A DNA stretch of 55,463 nucleotides, taken from assembly GCA_025352225.1 (NCBI GenBank), contig JANXTT010000141.1, positions 1 to 55,463 on the forward strand, read 5' to 3'. This document shows positions 9,365 to 18,030 of this stretch, piece after piece. This stretch comes from Mucilaginibacter sp. (lineage in GTDB: Bacteria; Bacteroidota; Bacteroidia; Sphingobacteriales; Sphingobacteriaceae). The notes beneath the pieces are model-generated. The model ran no database searches. It was not told where the DNA came from and saw only the letters and a program-made list of their open reading frames with translations. Position numbers and translations under genes: made by a program. Numbering within the stretch: position 1 is the first letter of the stretch; each line of letters begins with the position of its first letter.

Positions 9365-9952
9365 ATGACGATTTTCCAAGCTTTTGATCCTAGGGAGATA
9401 TTATCGGTAACGCTTATTCTGTTTGCTATTATTGATGTAGTGGGTACTATTCCGGTGATCATTGAAATGCAGCGTAAAGCAGGGTCAATAGAAGCTGAAA
9501 AAGCGTCCATAGCGGTATTGATACTGATGATTGTATTTTTATTTGTTGGAAAGGAATTGTTGGCTATTATAGGGCTCGATATTCCTTCATTCGCTATCGC
9601 GGGGTCGCTGGTAATATTCTTCATAGCTCTTGAAATGATATTGGGCCATAAGTTTTTTAAAGAAGAGCTAACCGCCGAAACATCTTCACTTTCCATCGTA
9701 CCGCTGGCATTCCCGCTTATTGCTGGAGCAGGTACCATGACTACCCTGCTTTCGTTAAAATCTCAATACCAAACAGAAAACATTATGGTAGGCATTGTTC
9801 TAAACACCCTATTTGTTTACATGGTACTTAAAAATACCTACCGGGTGGAGAAAATTTTAGGCAAAAATGGCCTCGATGTACTTCGTAAAGCATTTGGCGT
9901 AATTTTGCTGGCAATAGCCATTAAGTTGTTTAGGAGTAATACAGGCTTATAG
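9365..9952 (+). CDS. MarC family integral membrane protein
   Basis: A 195-residue protein with six hydrophobic segments and the MarC hallmarks: an N-terminal LFAIIDVVGTIPVII and a second repeat LSIVPLAFPLIAGAGTMTTLL, each resembling half of the internal duplication of the family. The family is widespread and its transported substrate is not established; the old link to multiple antibiotic resistance was not upheld. It stands alone on the plus strand, ending 35 bases before the convergent bshC stop. Confidence 0.88.
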   Translation: MTIFQAFDPREILSVTLILFAIIDVVGTIPVIIEMQRKAGSIEAEKASIAVLILMIVFLFVGKELLAIIGLDIPSFAIAGSLVIFFIALEMILGHKFFKEELTAETSSLSIVPLAFPLIAGAGTMTTLLSLKSQYQTENIMVGIVLNTLFVYMVLKNTYRVEKILGKNGLDVLRKAFGVILLAIAIKLFRSNTGL

Positions 9953-9987
9953 TACGCAAGCCATTAACTAGCGAGGATTAAAGCAAT

Positions 9988-11592
9988 TTAACATTCCTCC
10001 AAAATTGTAAACTTAAATTCCAAAGGCTTAAAATTTTCAATCAGATCATTAATCAATTGCTGCCCTCCACGTACATAAAACAGCGCGAAGTTTTCATTAC
10101 GTTCCTGTAAACTACCGTTGGGAAAGAGTTCATTTTTGATATGATCTATTTGCGTTAAGTGGTCAGCAAAGTTTCGTTTCTCTGCTTTAATTAGTTTGCG
10201 TTCCAAATTGTCAATGGCATGTTTGAGGCGGGCTTGTATGGCTAGGGTTGATGGGGCTAGAGTGCTGTCAATTTTAGCTGCCCGCAATTTTAAACTTTCA
10301 AAAACGGATTGCAGATCGCGCCATTCATCCTGAAGGGTAAGGTTATTTTCGCTGTGCATTTTAACCCAATCGGTTTTTAAACTATCGATCGGTTTAAAAA
10401 TATCATCTGTGGTCAAATTCATCTTTTTGATCTTACCAGCAGCCTCCTTACGGATAATTAAGCCCGAATTACGTAAAATGAGTATAGGGAAATCAACCTG
10501 ATAATGATCAAAGTTTGACTTGAGCTCCAGCCAGTAAACAATTTCGGCACCACCGCCAATATAAGCCAGGTTAGGTAATATCACTTCCTGGTAAAGTGGT
10601 CGCATCACCACATTCGGACTAAACCTATCCGGGTGTTGTTTAATTTCGGCACGCAGTTCCACCTCCGTAAATACAATGTCAGTATTGAGCACTTCGTACC
10701 TGCCTTGTTCAAAAACGATCCGCTCGCGCAGGTTGTCTTTTAAATAAAAAAAGTTGACCTCCCTCGGGTTCACTTGTATATGCACACCCAGCTTTTGAAG
10801 AGCGATATTGCTGTCGGTAATGTTTTTAAAGCTATGCATACCAATAATATCCTGCTCAATAATGGGCGCAAACTGTTGTTTTAAACGGATATCATCGGCA
10901 TCAATAATAACCAAACCATAAGGGGCAAACAAGGCATTCACCAAGTAACGGGTGGCATCTGCCAGTTTATCAAATTTAGAATACGCGGTTTCAACTATTT
11001 CAGCCAGTTCCAAAGCGTATCCATCCAAACCCAAAACACCTTTATATTGGTTCAATGCTTCGCGAATTGTTTTTGTAGATAGCCTGCCGGTAGCGCCGGT
11101 TGCTTCGAGTTTCCATTGTATTTTTTTGCCCCCCGCGTTGGTATGGTTGATCTCGGCAAAATCATGGTCTTCGGATGCCATCCAGTAAACCGGCACAAAG
11201 TTTTTATCCGGAAATTTGACCTTCAACTCTCGGGACAATTTGATTGCCGTAACTATCTTAAATATAAAATACAATGGCCCGGTAAATATATTGAGCTGGT
11301 GCCCTGTAGTTATGGTATAAGAATTATCGGCCCGGAGTAATGCGATGTTAGCATTAACTATTTCGGAAACCGGAAATCCGGAATTTGAAATTAAAGCATA
11401 TTGTTCTTGTAAAACATTAGCTAATATATCACGGCCAGCGGTAGGCTTTTTGTTTCGGATGAGGTTATCAAAACCGGCCATATCTGGCCTGTGATGGTAA
11501 AACTGTTGCAAATCCGGATGATTATCCAGGTAATCTATAATGGTCTTCGAAAAAAAGCCCGTGTCGGAATAGTTGATACAATTAGCATCCAT
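9988..11592 (-). CDS. bshC: Bacillithiol biosynthesis cysteine-adding enzyme BshC
   Basis: A 534-residue protein, the usual length for BshC, which joins cysteine to glucosaminyl-malate in the last step of bacillithiol synthesis in the cytoplasm. Family stretches seen are TTGHQLNIFTGPLYFIFKI (about 97-115), WMASEDHDFAEINH (about 137-150), LPNLAYIGGGAEIVYWLEL (about 338-356) and a C-terminal coiled coil around LKHAIDNLERKLIKAEKR. It is 46 bases downstream of rimO on the same strand and is likely the last gene of the ftsY-rimO-bshC transcript. Bacillithiol is known in many Bacteroidota, so its presence is expected; bshA and bshB are not in this window. Confidence 0.95.
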   Translation of the reverse strand: MDANCINYSDTGFFSKTIIDYLDNHPDLQQFYHHRPDMAGFDNLIRNKKPTAGRDILANVLQEQYALISNSGFPVSEIVNANIALLRADNSYTITTGHQLNIFTGPLYFIFKIVTAIKLSRELKVKFPDKNFVPVYWMASEDHDFAEINHTNAGGKKIQWKLEATGATGRLSTKTIREALNQYKGVLGLDGYALELAEIVETAYSKFDKLADATRYLVNALFAPYGLVIIDADDIRLKQQFAPIIEQDIIGMHSFKNITDSNIALQKLGVHIQVNPREVNFFYLKDNLRERIVFEQGRYEVLNTDIVFTEVELRAEIKQHPDRFSPNVVMRPLYQEVILPNLAYIGGGAEIVYWLELKSNFDHYQVDFPILILRNSGLIIRKEAAGKIKKMNLTTDDIFKPIDSLKTDWVKMHSENNLTLQDEWRDLQSVFESLKLRAAKIDSTLAPSTLAIQARLKHAIDNLERKLIKAEKRNFADHLTQIDHIKNELFPNGSLQERNENFALFYVRGGQQLINDLIENFKPLEFKFTILEEC

Positions 11593-11638
11593 TGCTTCAA
11601 ATGTATAAGCAATAAATTAAATACACAGTTACATTGTA

Positions 11639-12973
11639 TTATTTTACAATTTGTCCATAAAGGTCAAAGTCCTCGGCACTGTCAATCTTCACGTTAACAA
11701 AGCTACCAACCGTAGCGTAATATTTGCCTGCATCTATCAACACCTCATTATCAACCTCGGGCGAATCAAATTCGGTACGGCCAACAAAGTAAGAGCCTTC
11801 ATTTTTATCGATCAATACTTTATAAGTATTGCCTATTTTGTCCTGATTAATATCAAAAGAGATGCCTTGTTGTATTTCCATAATGACATCGGCACGTTGT
11901 TGCTTAACATCTTCAGGCACATCGTCTACCAGGTCGTAAGCATGTGTTTTTTCCTCGTGCGAATAGGTAAAGCAGCCCAACCTGTCAAATTTAGTATCTT
12001 CAACCCATTGTTGCATTTCATCAAAATCCTGCTCGGTCTCGCCAGGGTAGCCAGTAATTAACGTGGTACGGAAGGCAATTTCGGGCACCTTATCGCGTAT
12101 AGCATTTACAATATCTATTGTTTTTTGCTTGGTGATACCACGACGCATTGATTTCAGCATATTATCACTGATGTGCTGTAAAGGCATGTCCAGGTAATTA
12201 CAAATGTTTGACCGCTCGTTCATCACATCCAAAACCTCCATAGGAAAGCCGGATGGGTAAGCATATTGCAAACGGATCCATTCAATGCCCTCAACGTCAG
12301 ATAAACGGCGCAGCAATTCATCTAAATTACGTTTGCCATACAAATCCAGGCCATAATAAGTTAGATCCTGAGCTATAATAACCAACTCCTTGGTGCCATT
12401 TTTAGCTAACGACCGCGCATCCTTAACCAATTGCTCCATCGGTGTAGACAAGTGCTTGCCACGCATCAGCGGGATAGCGCAAAAGGAACATGGGCGGTTA
12501 CACCCTTCCGAAATTTTAAAGTAAGCAAAATGCGAAGGCGTGGTCAATAATCGCTCGCCAATTAGTTCGTATTTATAATTAGCACCTACGCTTTGCAATA
12601 AATTTTGCAGATCATTGGTACCAAAGTAGGCGTCAACATTGGTTATTTCGGCTTCTAGTTCGGGTTTATAACGCTCAGAAAGGCACCCTGTTACAATTAC
12701 CTTCCCTACCTTGCCCTGCGCCTTTAGTTCGCTGTATTGTAAAATGGTATCAATGGATTCCTGCTTGGCGTTATCAATAAACCCACAGGTATTGATCACT
12801 ATAATATCATCGTTCCTAACCTCGCCACTCTCATGCACTACATCAAAGGCATTCCCTTTTAACTGGCCCATTAATATCTCAGAGTCGTACGTGTTTTTTG
12901 AGCACCCAAGAGTTACTACGTTTACACGTGGCTTGTTTAAGGATAATGGAGATACTATATTTCTGGTTTTCAT
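11639..12973 (-). CDS. rimO: Ribosomal protein S12 methylthiotransferase RimO
   Basis: A 444-residue radical-SAM enzyme that methylthiolates an aspartate of ribosomal protein uS12. The N-terminal UPF0004 domain has its three cluster cysteines (C24, C63, C97); the radical-SAM cluster motif is CNRPCSFC (C158, C162, C165); a TRAM domain closes the protein (YFVGRTEFDSPEVDNEVLI). The LGCSKNTYDSE opening and LMRGKHLSTP segment separate RimO from the tRNA-modifying MiaB. It follows ftsY by 56 bases on the same strand. Confidence 0.95.
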   Translation of the reverse strand: MKTRNIVSPLSLNKPRVNVVTLGCSKNTYDSEILMGQLKGNAFDVVHESGEVRNDDIIVINTCGFIDNAKQESIDTILQYSELKAQGKVGKVIVTGCLSERYKPELEAEITNVDAYFGTNDLQNLLQSVGANYKYELIGERLLTTPSHFAYFKISEGCNRPCSFCAIPLMRGKHLSTPMEQLVKDARSLAKNGTKELVIIAQDLTYYGLDLYGKRNLDELLRRLSDVEGIEWIRLQYAYPSGFPMEVLDVMNERSNICNYLDMPLQHISDNMLKSMRRGITKQKTIDIVNAIRDKVPEIAFRTTLITGYPGETEQDFDEMQQWVEDTKFDRLGCFTYSHEEKTHAYDLVDDVPEDVKQQRADVIMEIQQGISFDINQDKIGNTYKVLIDKNEGSYFVGRTEFDSPEVDNEVLIDAGKYYATVGSFVNVKIDSAEDFDLYGQIVK

Positions 12974-13029
12974 TAATAATTAATTTCGAATATCCTTGCT
13001 AAGAACGCAGCAACGATGTTCATTCTTAC

Positions 13030-13995
13030 CTATTGCTTAAATAGCGAGTCCACAAACCCTTTCCGGTCAAATAATTGCAGGTCATTCACACCCTCGCCAA
13101 CGCCAATATATTTCACAGGTATTTTAAACTGATCTGATATGCCTATTACTACCCCACCTTTTGCTGTGCCGTCCAGCTTGGTTAGGGCCAAGGCGTTTAC
13201 ATCAGTAGCCTGGGTAAATTGCTTGCATTGTTCAATAGCATTTTGCCCGGTTGATGCATCCAATACCAATAAAATTTCGTGTGGAGCATCTGGCACTACC
13301 TTTTGCATCACATTTTTAATTTTGGTCAGCTCGTTCATCAGGTTCACCTTGTTATGTAGGCGGCCGGCTGTATCAATAATAACCACATCCTCATTATTGG
13401 CTACTGCCGATTTTAAAGTATCAAACGCCACCGAAGCCGGATCAGAGCCCATTGGTTGCGCCACTACGCGTACGCCAACACGTTGGCCCCAAAGCTGTAT
13501 CTGATCAACAGCGGCGGCCCTAAAAGTATCTGCCGCGCCTAAAACTACTTTACTACCAGCCTGTTTTAACTTATGCGCCAGCTTACCAATAGTTGTAGTT
13601 TTACCAACCCCATTAACGCCCACAACCATAATAACGTACGGTTTATGATTGCCGTATTCAAAGTGTTGAAAATCGCTGCTGTTGTTTTCGGCCAGAAGTT
13701 GCTGTATCTCGTCGCGCAGTAAATTATTCAGTTCTGATGTGCCTAGGTATTTATCCTTAGCAACACGAGCCTGGATGCGCTCAATTATTTTGAGGGTAGT
13801 AGTAACGCCAACGTCTGATGTTACTAAAATTTCTTCCAGTTCATCAAGCACCTCATCGTCAACGGTTGTTTTCCCGGCAACGGCTTTAGTGATTTTTGAA
13901 AAAAAGTTTTCCTTGGTTTTTTCTAAACCGGTATTCAGGGCTTCCTGCTCTTGCGGGGTGCTTTCCTTTTTCTTAAAAAAATCGAATAATCCCAT
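13030..13995 (-). CDS. ftsY: Signal recognition particle receptor FtsY
   Basis: A 321-residue SRP GTPase without the long acidic A domain of the E. coli protein; only a short amphipathic N-terminus (MGLFDFFKKK) precedes the N domain, as usual in Bacteroidota. The NG domain has the P-loop GVNGVGKTT (126-134), DTFRAAAVDQ, DTAGRLHN and TKLDGTAKGG. It receives ribosome-SRP complexes at the inner membrane for co-translational insertion. Its start lies only 18 bases below a predicted terminator, so its expression may depend on readthrough from the ribosomal-protein genes or on a promoter hidden in DUF4295. Confidence 0.97.
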   Translation of the reverse strand: MGLFDFFKKKESTPQEQEALNTGLEKTKENFFSKITKAVAGKTTVDDEVLDELEEILVTSDVGVTTTLKIIERIQARVAKDKYLGTSELNNLLRDEIQQLLAENNSSDFQHFEYGNHKPYVIMVVGVNGVGKTTTIGKLAHKLKQAGSKVVLGAADTFRAAAVDQIQLWGQRVGVRVVAQPMGSDPASVAFDTLKSAVANNEDVVIIDTAGRLHNKVNLMNELTKIKNVMQKVVPDAPHEILLVLDASTGQNAIEQCKQFTQATDVNALALTKLDGTAKGGVVIGISDQFKIPVKYIGVGEGVNDLQLFDRKGFVDSLFKQ

Positions 13996-14012
13996 TGGAA
14001 ATTGTAATTAAC

Positions 14013-14044
14013 AAAAAAAGCCCTTCCGATAATAGCGGAACGGC
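14013..14044 (-). terminator. Rho-independent terminator between DUF4295 and ftsY
   Basis: Read on the minus strand: a 9-bp stem (GCCGTTCCG / CGGAAGGGC, one mismatch) with a 7-base loop, followed by seven T. It ends 18 bases before the ftsY start codon, so it would partly separate the abundant ribosomal-protein messages from ftsY-rimO-bshC. Confidence 0.75.
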
Positions 14045-14067
14045 TTCAATGTTTTTGTGAAAACAAA

Positions 14068-14235
14068 CTATTGACCTTTTTGACCAGCAGCAATTGCGTC
14101 TTTAACGCCATCATTGTGAACAATTATTTCTTTAAATGAATAAGCACCAGTTTTTGGTGACCTAGACATAGTTATCACTTTCGAATATTCTTTTCCTTTA
14201 CCTGTATTCAGGGTTGCAACTACTTTCTTTGCCAT
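14068..14235 (-). CDS. DUF4295 domain-containing small protein
   Basis: A 55-residue basic protein (MAKKVVATLNTGKGKEYSKV ... EIIVHNDGVKDAIAAGQKGQ). Its sequence and position between rpmG and ftsY match the DUF4295 family, found almost only in Bacteroidota. Function is unproven; size, charge and constant linkage to bL33 and bL28 suggest a ribosome-associated role. A strong terminator hairpin follows its stop codon. Confidence 0.88.
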   Translation of the reverse strand: MAKKVVATLNTGKGKEYSKVITMSRSPKTGAYSFKEIIVHNDGVKDAIAAGQKGQ

Positions 14236-14280
14236 TTTTTTGTGTTGTTTATCAGGTTATAATTATTGAGTTGTTTTTAA

Positions 14281-14307
14281 CAGTTGTTCGTATTGATACG
14301 ATAACTG
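14281..14307 (-). other. Stem-loop in the rpmG-DUF4295 spacer
   Basis: The 102-base spacer between rpmG and DUF4295 contains a stem CAGTT-G-TCGTAT / ATACGA-T-AACTG (one wobble and one bulged base, 2-base turn). No T run follows. It may be an RNA-processing or stability element of the ribosomal-protein transcript; that role is inferred. Confidence 0.4.
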
Positions 14308-14337
14308 AATAACCTATAACTCATTAACCAAACTAAA

Positions 14338-14520
14338 TTACTTAATTTCTTTATGTACAGTAACTTTACGTAAAACCGGGTTAAATTTTTTCAATTCTAA
14401 ACGCTCAGTTGTATTTTTTTTGTTTTTGGTAGTGATGTAACGAGACATACCAGGCTGACCGCTTGTTTTATGCTCTGTACACTCTAATATTACCTGAACT
14501 CTGTTGCCTTTTTTTGCCAT
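14338..14520 (-). CDS. rpmG: 50S ribosomal protein bL33
   Basis: A 60-residue basic protein with the bL33 pattern ([45 protein letters not shown]). The Cys pairs of zinc-ribbon versions are reduced to a single Cys (CTEHK), so this is the Cys-minus type that does not bind zinc. It lies 104 bases downstream of rpmB and upstream of DUF4295 in the conserved Bacteroidota order. Confidence 0.96.
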   Translation of the reverse strand: MAKKGNRVQVILECTEHKTSGQPGMSRYITTKNKKNTTERLELKKFNPVLRKVTVHKEIK

Positions 14521-14624
14521 TTCCTTATAGTTATTGAGTTATTAGGTTATTTAGTTACTGGTTATTGTTGGGAAGTATTATAAAATAATGCCGTAATCCA
14601 ATAACAAATAACTTTTACCCAATT

Positions 14625-14858
14625 TTATATGTATCCTTTTTTTACAAATTTATTGATACAAGCTGTTATACCATTCTTACTGATGGTTTTAATAGCAGCT
14701 GTAGACACTTTTAAAGTAATCCACTTATCTTCTTCTGGTATGTAAAACTTTTTTGTTTGCAGGTTAGGATAAAATCTACGTTTTGTTTTAACGTTTGAGT
14801 TAGAAACGTTGAACCCATTCATTGAGCCCTTTCCTGTTAAATCACAAATTCTTGACAT
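14625..14858 (-). CDS. rpmB: 50S ribosomal protein bL28
   Basis: A 77-residue protein matching bL28: [10 protein letters not shown] at the start, then [20 protein letters not shown] and [16 protein letters not shown]. It is the first gene of the minus-strand block rpmB-rpmG-DUF4295-ftsY-rimO-bshC. A candidate promoter sits about 45 bases upstream. Confidence 0.97.
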   Translation of the reverse strand: MSRICDLTGKGSMNGFNVSNSNVKTKRRFYPNLQTKKFYIPEEDKWITLKVSTAAIKTISKNGITACINKFVKKGYI

Positions 14859-14903
14859 GATTAAATCAATTTTTTAATAAACCCCTTTTGTAAAAAGAGT
14901 TTG

Positions 14904-14935
14904 CAAATATCAGGATTATTAGTCAATAATTCAAT
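14904..14935 (-). promoter_or_regulatory. Candidate Bacteroidota promoter of the rpmB operon
   Basis: On the minus strand a TTG (14932-14934) is followed after 20 bases by GATATTTG (14904-14911), 7 of 8 matches in kind to the TAnnTTTG -7 box with the normal -33 spacing. It lies 46 bases upstream of rpmB. Assigned by pattern only. Confidence 0.4.
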
Positions 14936-15034
14936 ACGTAAGCGTAAATATTTTGAAATTCTTTTTGATCAAATATTTTACATTAATTTATGGGTATAAA
15001 TTGTAATTTAACAGCCGCAAATATACCTATAATA

Positions 15035-16942
15035 ATGAACCTGAAAATATCATCGTTTGAAGAGTACAAGCAAGTATATCAACAAAGTGTTGAACAGCCC
15101 GAAGAATTTTGGAACGGAATTGCCGAAAACTTTCAATGGCGTAAAAAGTGGGAGAAAACCCTCGAGTGGAATTTTAAGGAGCCCAAAATAGAATGGTTTA
15201 AAGGTGCGAAACTTAATATTACCGAAAACTGCCTGGACAGGCACCTAGATACTCTGGGCAATAAAACCGCTATCATATGGGAACCTAACGACCCAAATGA
15301 AGACCATCGCATACTAACCTATAAGCAGCTGCACGATAAGGTTTGCCAGTTTGCCAATGTGCTTAAAAATAACAATGCCCAAAAAGGCGACCGTATTTGT
15401 ATCTACATGCCCATGGTGCCCGAGCTGGCTATCGCGGTTTTGGCATGCGCACGTATTGGTGCCATACACTCGGTGGTTTTTGGTGGCTTCTCGGCCCAGT
15501 CTATTGCTGATCGTATTCAGGATGCCAGCTGTAAGTTGGTGATCACTGCAGATGGGGGCTTTAGGGGAGCAAAAAACATCCCGCTAAAATCAATAATTGA
15601 CGATGCTTTGGTACAATGCCCAACAGTTGACAAGGTTATTGTTTTAACCCGTACCCGCACACCAGTTGCCATGATAAAGGGCCGCGATGTATGGTGGGAA
15701 GATGAGGTAAAAAAAGTAGAAACACAAGGCAATATTCCCTGCCCTGCCGAAGAAATGGATGCCGAAGATGAACTCTTTATATTGTACACATCCGGCTCAA
15801 CGGGCAAGCCTAAGGGCGTTGTACATACTTGTGCCGGGTATATGGTATATACAGGTTATACTTTTGCCAATGTATTTCAATACGAACCAGGCGAGGTTTT
15901 CTTTTGTACGGCAGATATTGGCTGGATAACCGGCCATTCGTACATTGTTTATGGGCCATTATCACAGGGGGCAACCGCTTTGATGTTTGAGGGCATACCA
16001 ACTTACCCTAACCCGGGCCGCTTTTGGGATATTGTAGAGAAGCATAGGGTTAACATATTATATACGGCTCCAACGGCTATACGCTCGTTAATGAGCTTTG
16101 GTACTGATCTTCTAAAAGATAAAGACTTGAGTTCCATTAAAAAACTAGGCTCTGTTGGAGAGCCTATCAATGAGGAAGCATGGCATTGGTTTGATGAGAA
16201 CATTGGCCATAAAAAATGCCCGATTGTTGATACCTGGTGGCAAACAGAAACCGGTGGTTTAATGATATCGCCCATAGCTAATGTTACTAAAACCAAACCT
16301 GGGTACGCTACATTACCTTTACCAGGTGTTCAGCCTGTGTTGGTTGACGAAACCGGCAAAGAAATTGAAGGTAACGGTGTTAGCGGCAACCTATGTATAA
16401 AATTCCCGTGGCCGGGGATGATCAGAACCACATATGGCGACCATGAACGTTGCCGTACCGCTTATTTTGCCACATACCCCGGATTGTATTTTACTGGCGA
16501 TGGCTGCCTGCGTGATGATGACGGCTATTACCGTATTACTGGCCGTGTTGATGATGTTCTCAATGTATCGGGCCACCGCATAGGTACCGCGGAAGTGGAG
16601 AATGCTATTAACATGCATTCGAGCGTGGTAGAATCTGCCGTGGTAGGTTACCCGCACGACATTAAGGGCCAGGGCGTATACGCCTTTGTGGTTTGCCCCG
16701 AAAAGCACATTAATGAAGAGCTAACCCGCAGTGATATTGCGATGACTGTAGCCCGTATAATAGGAGCCATTGCCAAACCGGATAAGATTCAGTTTGTAAC
16801 AGGTTTACCCAAAACGCGTTCAGGAAAAATTATGCGTCGTATTTTAAGAAAAATAGCCGAAGGTGAAACATCAAATTTAGGCGATACCTCTACATTACTT
16901 GACCCCGCTATTGTAGATGAAATTAAGGCCGGAGCTTTGTAA
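15035..16942 (+). CDS. acs: Acetyl-CoA synthetase
   Basis: A 635-residue AMP-forming ligase that activates acetate to acetyl-CoA through acetyl-adenylate. Motifs: TSGSTGKPKG (252-261), the adenylate-binding VDTWWQTETGG, the hinge GRVDDVLNVSGHRIGTAEVE and the C-terminal RSGKIMRR with the catalytic, acetylatable lysine K598. I prefer the ATG at 15035 because the protein then begins MNLKISSFEEYKQVY as homologues do; an earlier in-frame ATG at 14990 would add 15 residues that look like leader. It is divergent from rpmB across a 176-base gap and followed 69 bases later by a CsbD gene. Confidence 0.97.
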   Translation: MNLKISSFEEYKQVYQQSVEQPEEFWNGIAENFQWRKKWEKTLEWNFKEPKIEWFKGAKLNITENCLDRHLDTLGNKTAIIWEPNDPNEDHRILTYKQLHDKVCQFANVLKNNNAQKGDRICIYMPMVPELAIAVLACARIGAIHSVVFGGFSAQSIADRIQDASCKLVITADGGFRGAKNIPLKSIIDDALVQCPTVDKVIVLTRTRTPVAMIKGRDVWWEDEVKKVETQGNIPCPAEEMDAEDELFILYTSGSTGKPKGVVHTCAGYMVYTGYTFANVFQYEPGEVFFCTADIGWITGHSYIVYGPLSQGATALMFEGIPTYPNPGRFWDIVEKHRVNILYTAPTAIRSLMSFGTDLLKDKDLSSIKKLGSVGEPINEEAWHWFDENIGHKKCPIVDTWWQTETGGLMISPIANVTKTKPGYATLPLPGVQPVLVDETGKEIEGNGVSGNLCIKFPWPGMIRTTYGDHERCRTAYFATYPGLYFTGDGCLRDDDGYYRITGRVDDVLNVSGHRIGTAEVENAINMHSSVVESAVVGYPHDIKGQGVYAFVVCPEKHINEELTRSDIAMTVARIIGAIAKPDKIQFVTGLPKTRSGKIMRRILRKIAEGETSNLGDTSTLLDPAIVDEIKAGAL

Positions 16943-17011
16943 TATTTATTTTATCAAACCAATTATATAGTTAAGTGTTATTTAATCAGAACATCTAACT
17001 ATATAACTATC

Positions 17012-17197
17012 ATGGACAAATTAGAAATAAAAGGAAAGTGGAACGAGGTTAAAGGGAAAGTTAAACAAGCTTATGGCGATCTCACTGATGATGACCTGCA
17101 CCACGAAGAAGGAAAAGATGATGAGCTTTTAGGAAGGCTGCAACAAAAAACGGGCAAAGCCCGCCACGAACTTGTAAGCTGGATCAATAGTTTATAG
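17012..17197 (+). CDS. CsbD family stress-response protein
   Basis: A 61-residue, charged soluble protein with the CsbD pattern [20 protein letters not shown] and [27 protein letters not shown]. CsbD-like proteins are strongly induced by general or osmotic stress in several bacteria but have no known biochemical activity. It is a single gene ended by a clear terminator at 17230-17265. Confidence 0.92.
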   Translation: MDKLEIKGKWNEVKGKVKQAYGDLTDDDLHHEEGKDDELLGRLQQKTGKARHELVSWINSL

Positions 17198-17229
17198 CAG
17201 ATTCTTAAAATAAAAATCGTGTCATTGAG

Positions 17230-17265
17230 AATGCCCGGGTTAGTTGATCCGGGCATTTCTATTTT
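17230..17265 (+). terminator. Terminator of the CsbD gene
   Basis: A perfect 9-bp stem (AATGCCCGG 17230-17238 / CCGGGCATT 17249-17257) with a 10-base loop, followed by the T-rich TTTCTATTTTC. It lies 33 bases past the CsbD stop. Confidence 0.8.
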
Positions 17266-17490
17266 CTTGAGCGTGGACGCTCGACATTATTTGCAGTCAA
17301 GCGAAGGACGTTTGAGGCGGTGGGAGATATAACAACTAACCCGCTCTTCGAAGTCTCCAGACTTCGAAGCACTATGTTTGTAGTCTCCGACTACCTGAAC
17401 TATTAGCCTGGGCAAAAGGTTGCGCTTATAAAGTTGTTGCACTGTAGTCGGAGACGGGCGTAGTTAATCCGAAGTCTTAAGGCTTCGGAT
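17266..17490. repeat. Cluster of short hairpins (REP-like repeat region)
   Basis: About 225 bases hold at least five hairpins: TGAGCG-TGGA-CGCTCG and CAAGCGAAGGACGTTTG near 17270-17315; CTTCGAAGTCT/AGACTTCGAAG (17346-17356 / 17359-17369, 2-base turn); GTCTCCGACTAC (17383-17394) with its inverted copy GTAGTCGGAGAC (17444-17455), the first also able to fold on itself; and ATCCGAAGTC/GGCTTCGGAT (17467-17476 / 17481-17490). The first 60 bases recur in inverted orientation at 18607-18672. The pattern resembles repetitive extragenic palindromes mobilised by RAYT transposases; no transposase gene is in the window. Confidence 0.7.
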
Positions 17491-17500
17491 AGCAGAGGTA

Positions 17501-17749
17501 ATGAATGATTACTTAAAAACTTCTGCCGCATTTGCCGCTTCGTTGAAAGCCCCCTCGCGCCAAAGCGAATTTGCAGAGAAGAAAGATGTTGCAAATATGC
17601 TCACTTACAATAGTGATGGATCGAATTTAACAGTTATAATTGATGATGCTGTAATAGGGAAAATGAGACCAGAACAATTAGAATCATTACATCAAATTAA
17701 ATATAATAAAATTTCCAGTTGTCTATTTTATTATTGCAATGCTTCTTAA
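17501..17749 (+). CDS. Hypothetical protein of 82 residues (doubtful)
   Basis: An open frame starting just after the hairpin cluster. The first 30 residues (MNDYLKTSAAFAASLKAPSRQ) look like chance translation, whereas from the internal Met at 17597 (MLTYNSDGSNLTVIIDDAVIGKMRPEQLESL) the composition is more protein-like. No family recognised. It may be a short genuine gene starting at 17597, or a remnant. Followed by a very short ORF and a strong terminator. Confidence 0.3.
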   Translation: MNDYLKTSAAFAASLKAPSRQSEFAEKKDVANMLTYNSDGSNLTVIIDDAVIGKMRPEQLESLHQIKYNKISSCLFYYCNAS

Positions 17750-17772
17750 ATTTGTTCGAGAAATTTTAAGAT

Positions 17773-17847
17773 ATGAAAAATCCGAAAATCACACCAGAAA
17801 TCTTGCAAGCAATAAAAGCAAGATTAAAAGTAATTAAATCTATTTAA
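17773..17847 (+). CDS. Possible 24-residue peptide
   Basis: MKNPKITPEILQAIKARLKVIKSI, basic and able to form an amphipathic helix. It lies 24 bases after the preceding ORF and 56 bases before the strong terminator at 17901-17947, which gives it an operon-like position. No family recognised; it could be chance. Confidence 0.2.
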   Translation: MKNPKITPEILQAIKARLKVIKSI

Positions 17848-17900
17848 AAAATGATTTAATTTAATTGTATTAATAATTAACTTTCAACGATCTTCATGAA

Positions 17901-17947
17901 AAAGAATTGACAGCCCCTTATGAAGAGTGAGGGGCTGTCAATTCTTT
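17901..17947. terminator. Strong bidirectional terminator
   Basis: An 18-bp perfect stem (AAAGAATTGACAGCCCCT 17901-17918 / AGGGGCTGTCAATTCTTT 17930-17947) with an 11-base loop and A/T ends on both sides. It separates the small plus-strand ORFs from the minus-strand secreted protein gene that ends at 18031. Confidence 0.85.
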
Positions 17948-18030
17948 AAAGATTTATTTCAAAAGGTTCTTTCAGCATTTTTGCATCAAATTGATTTAGG
18001 CAATGATATACTATACTATTACATTAGTAT

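Noticed and set aside
14990..15034. Earlier start of acs
   Set aside because: The extra 15 residues are not acs-like and the ATG at 15035 gives the normal N-terminus.
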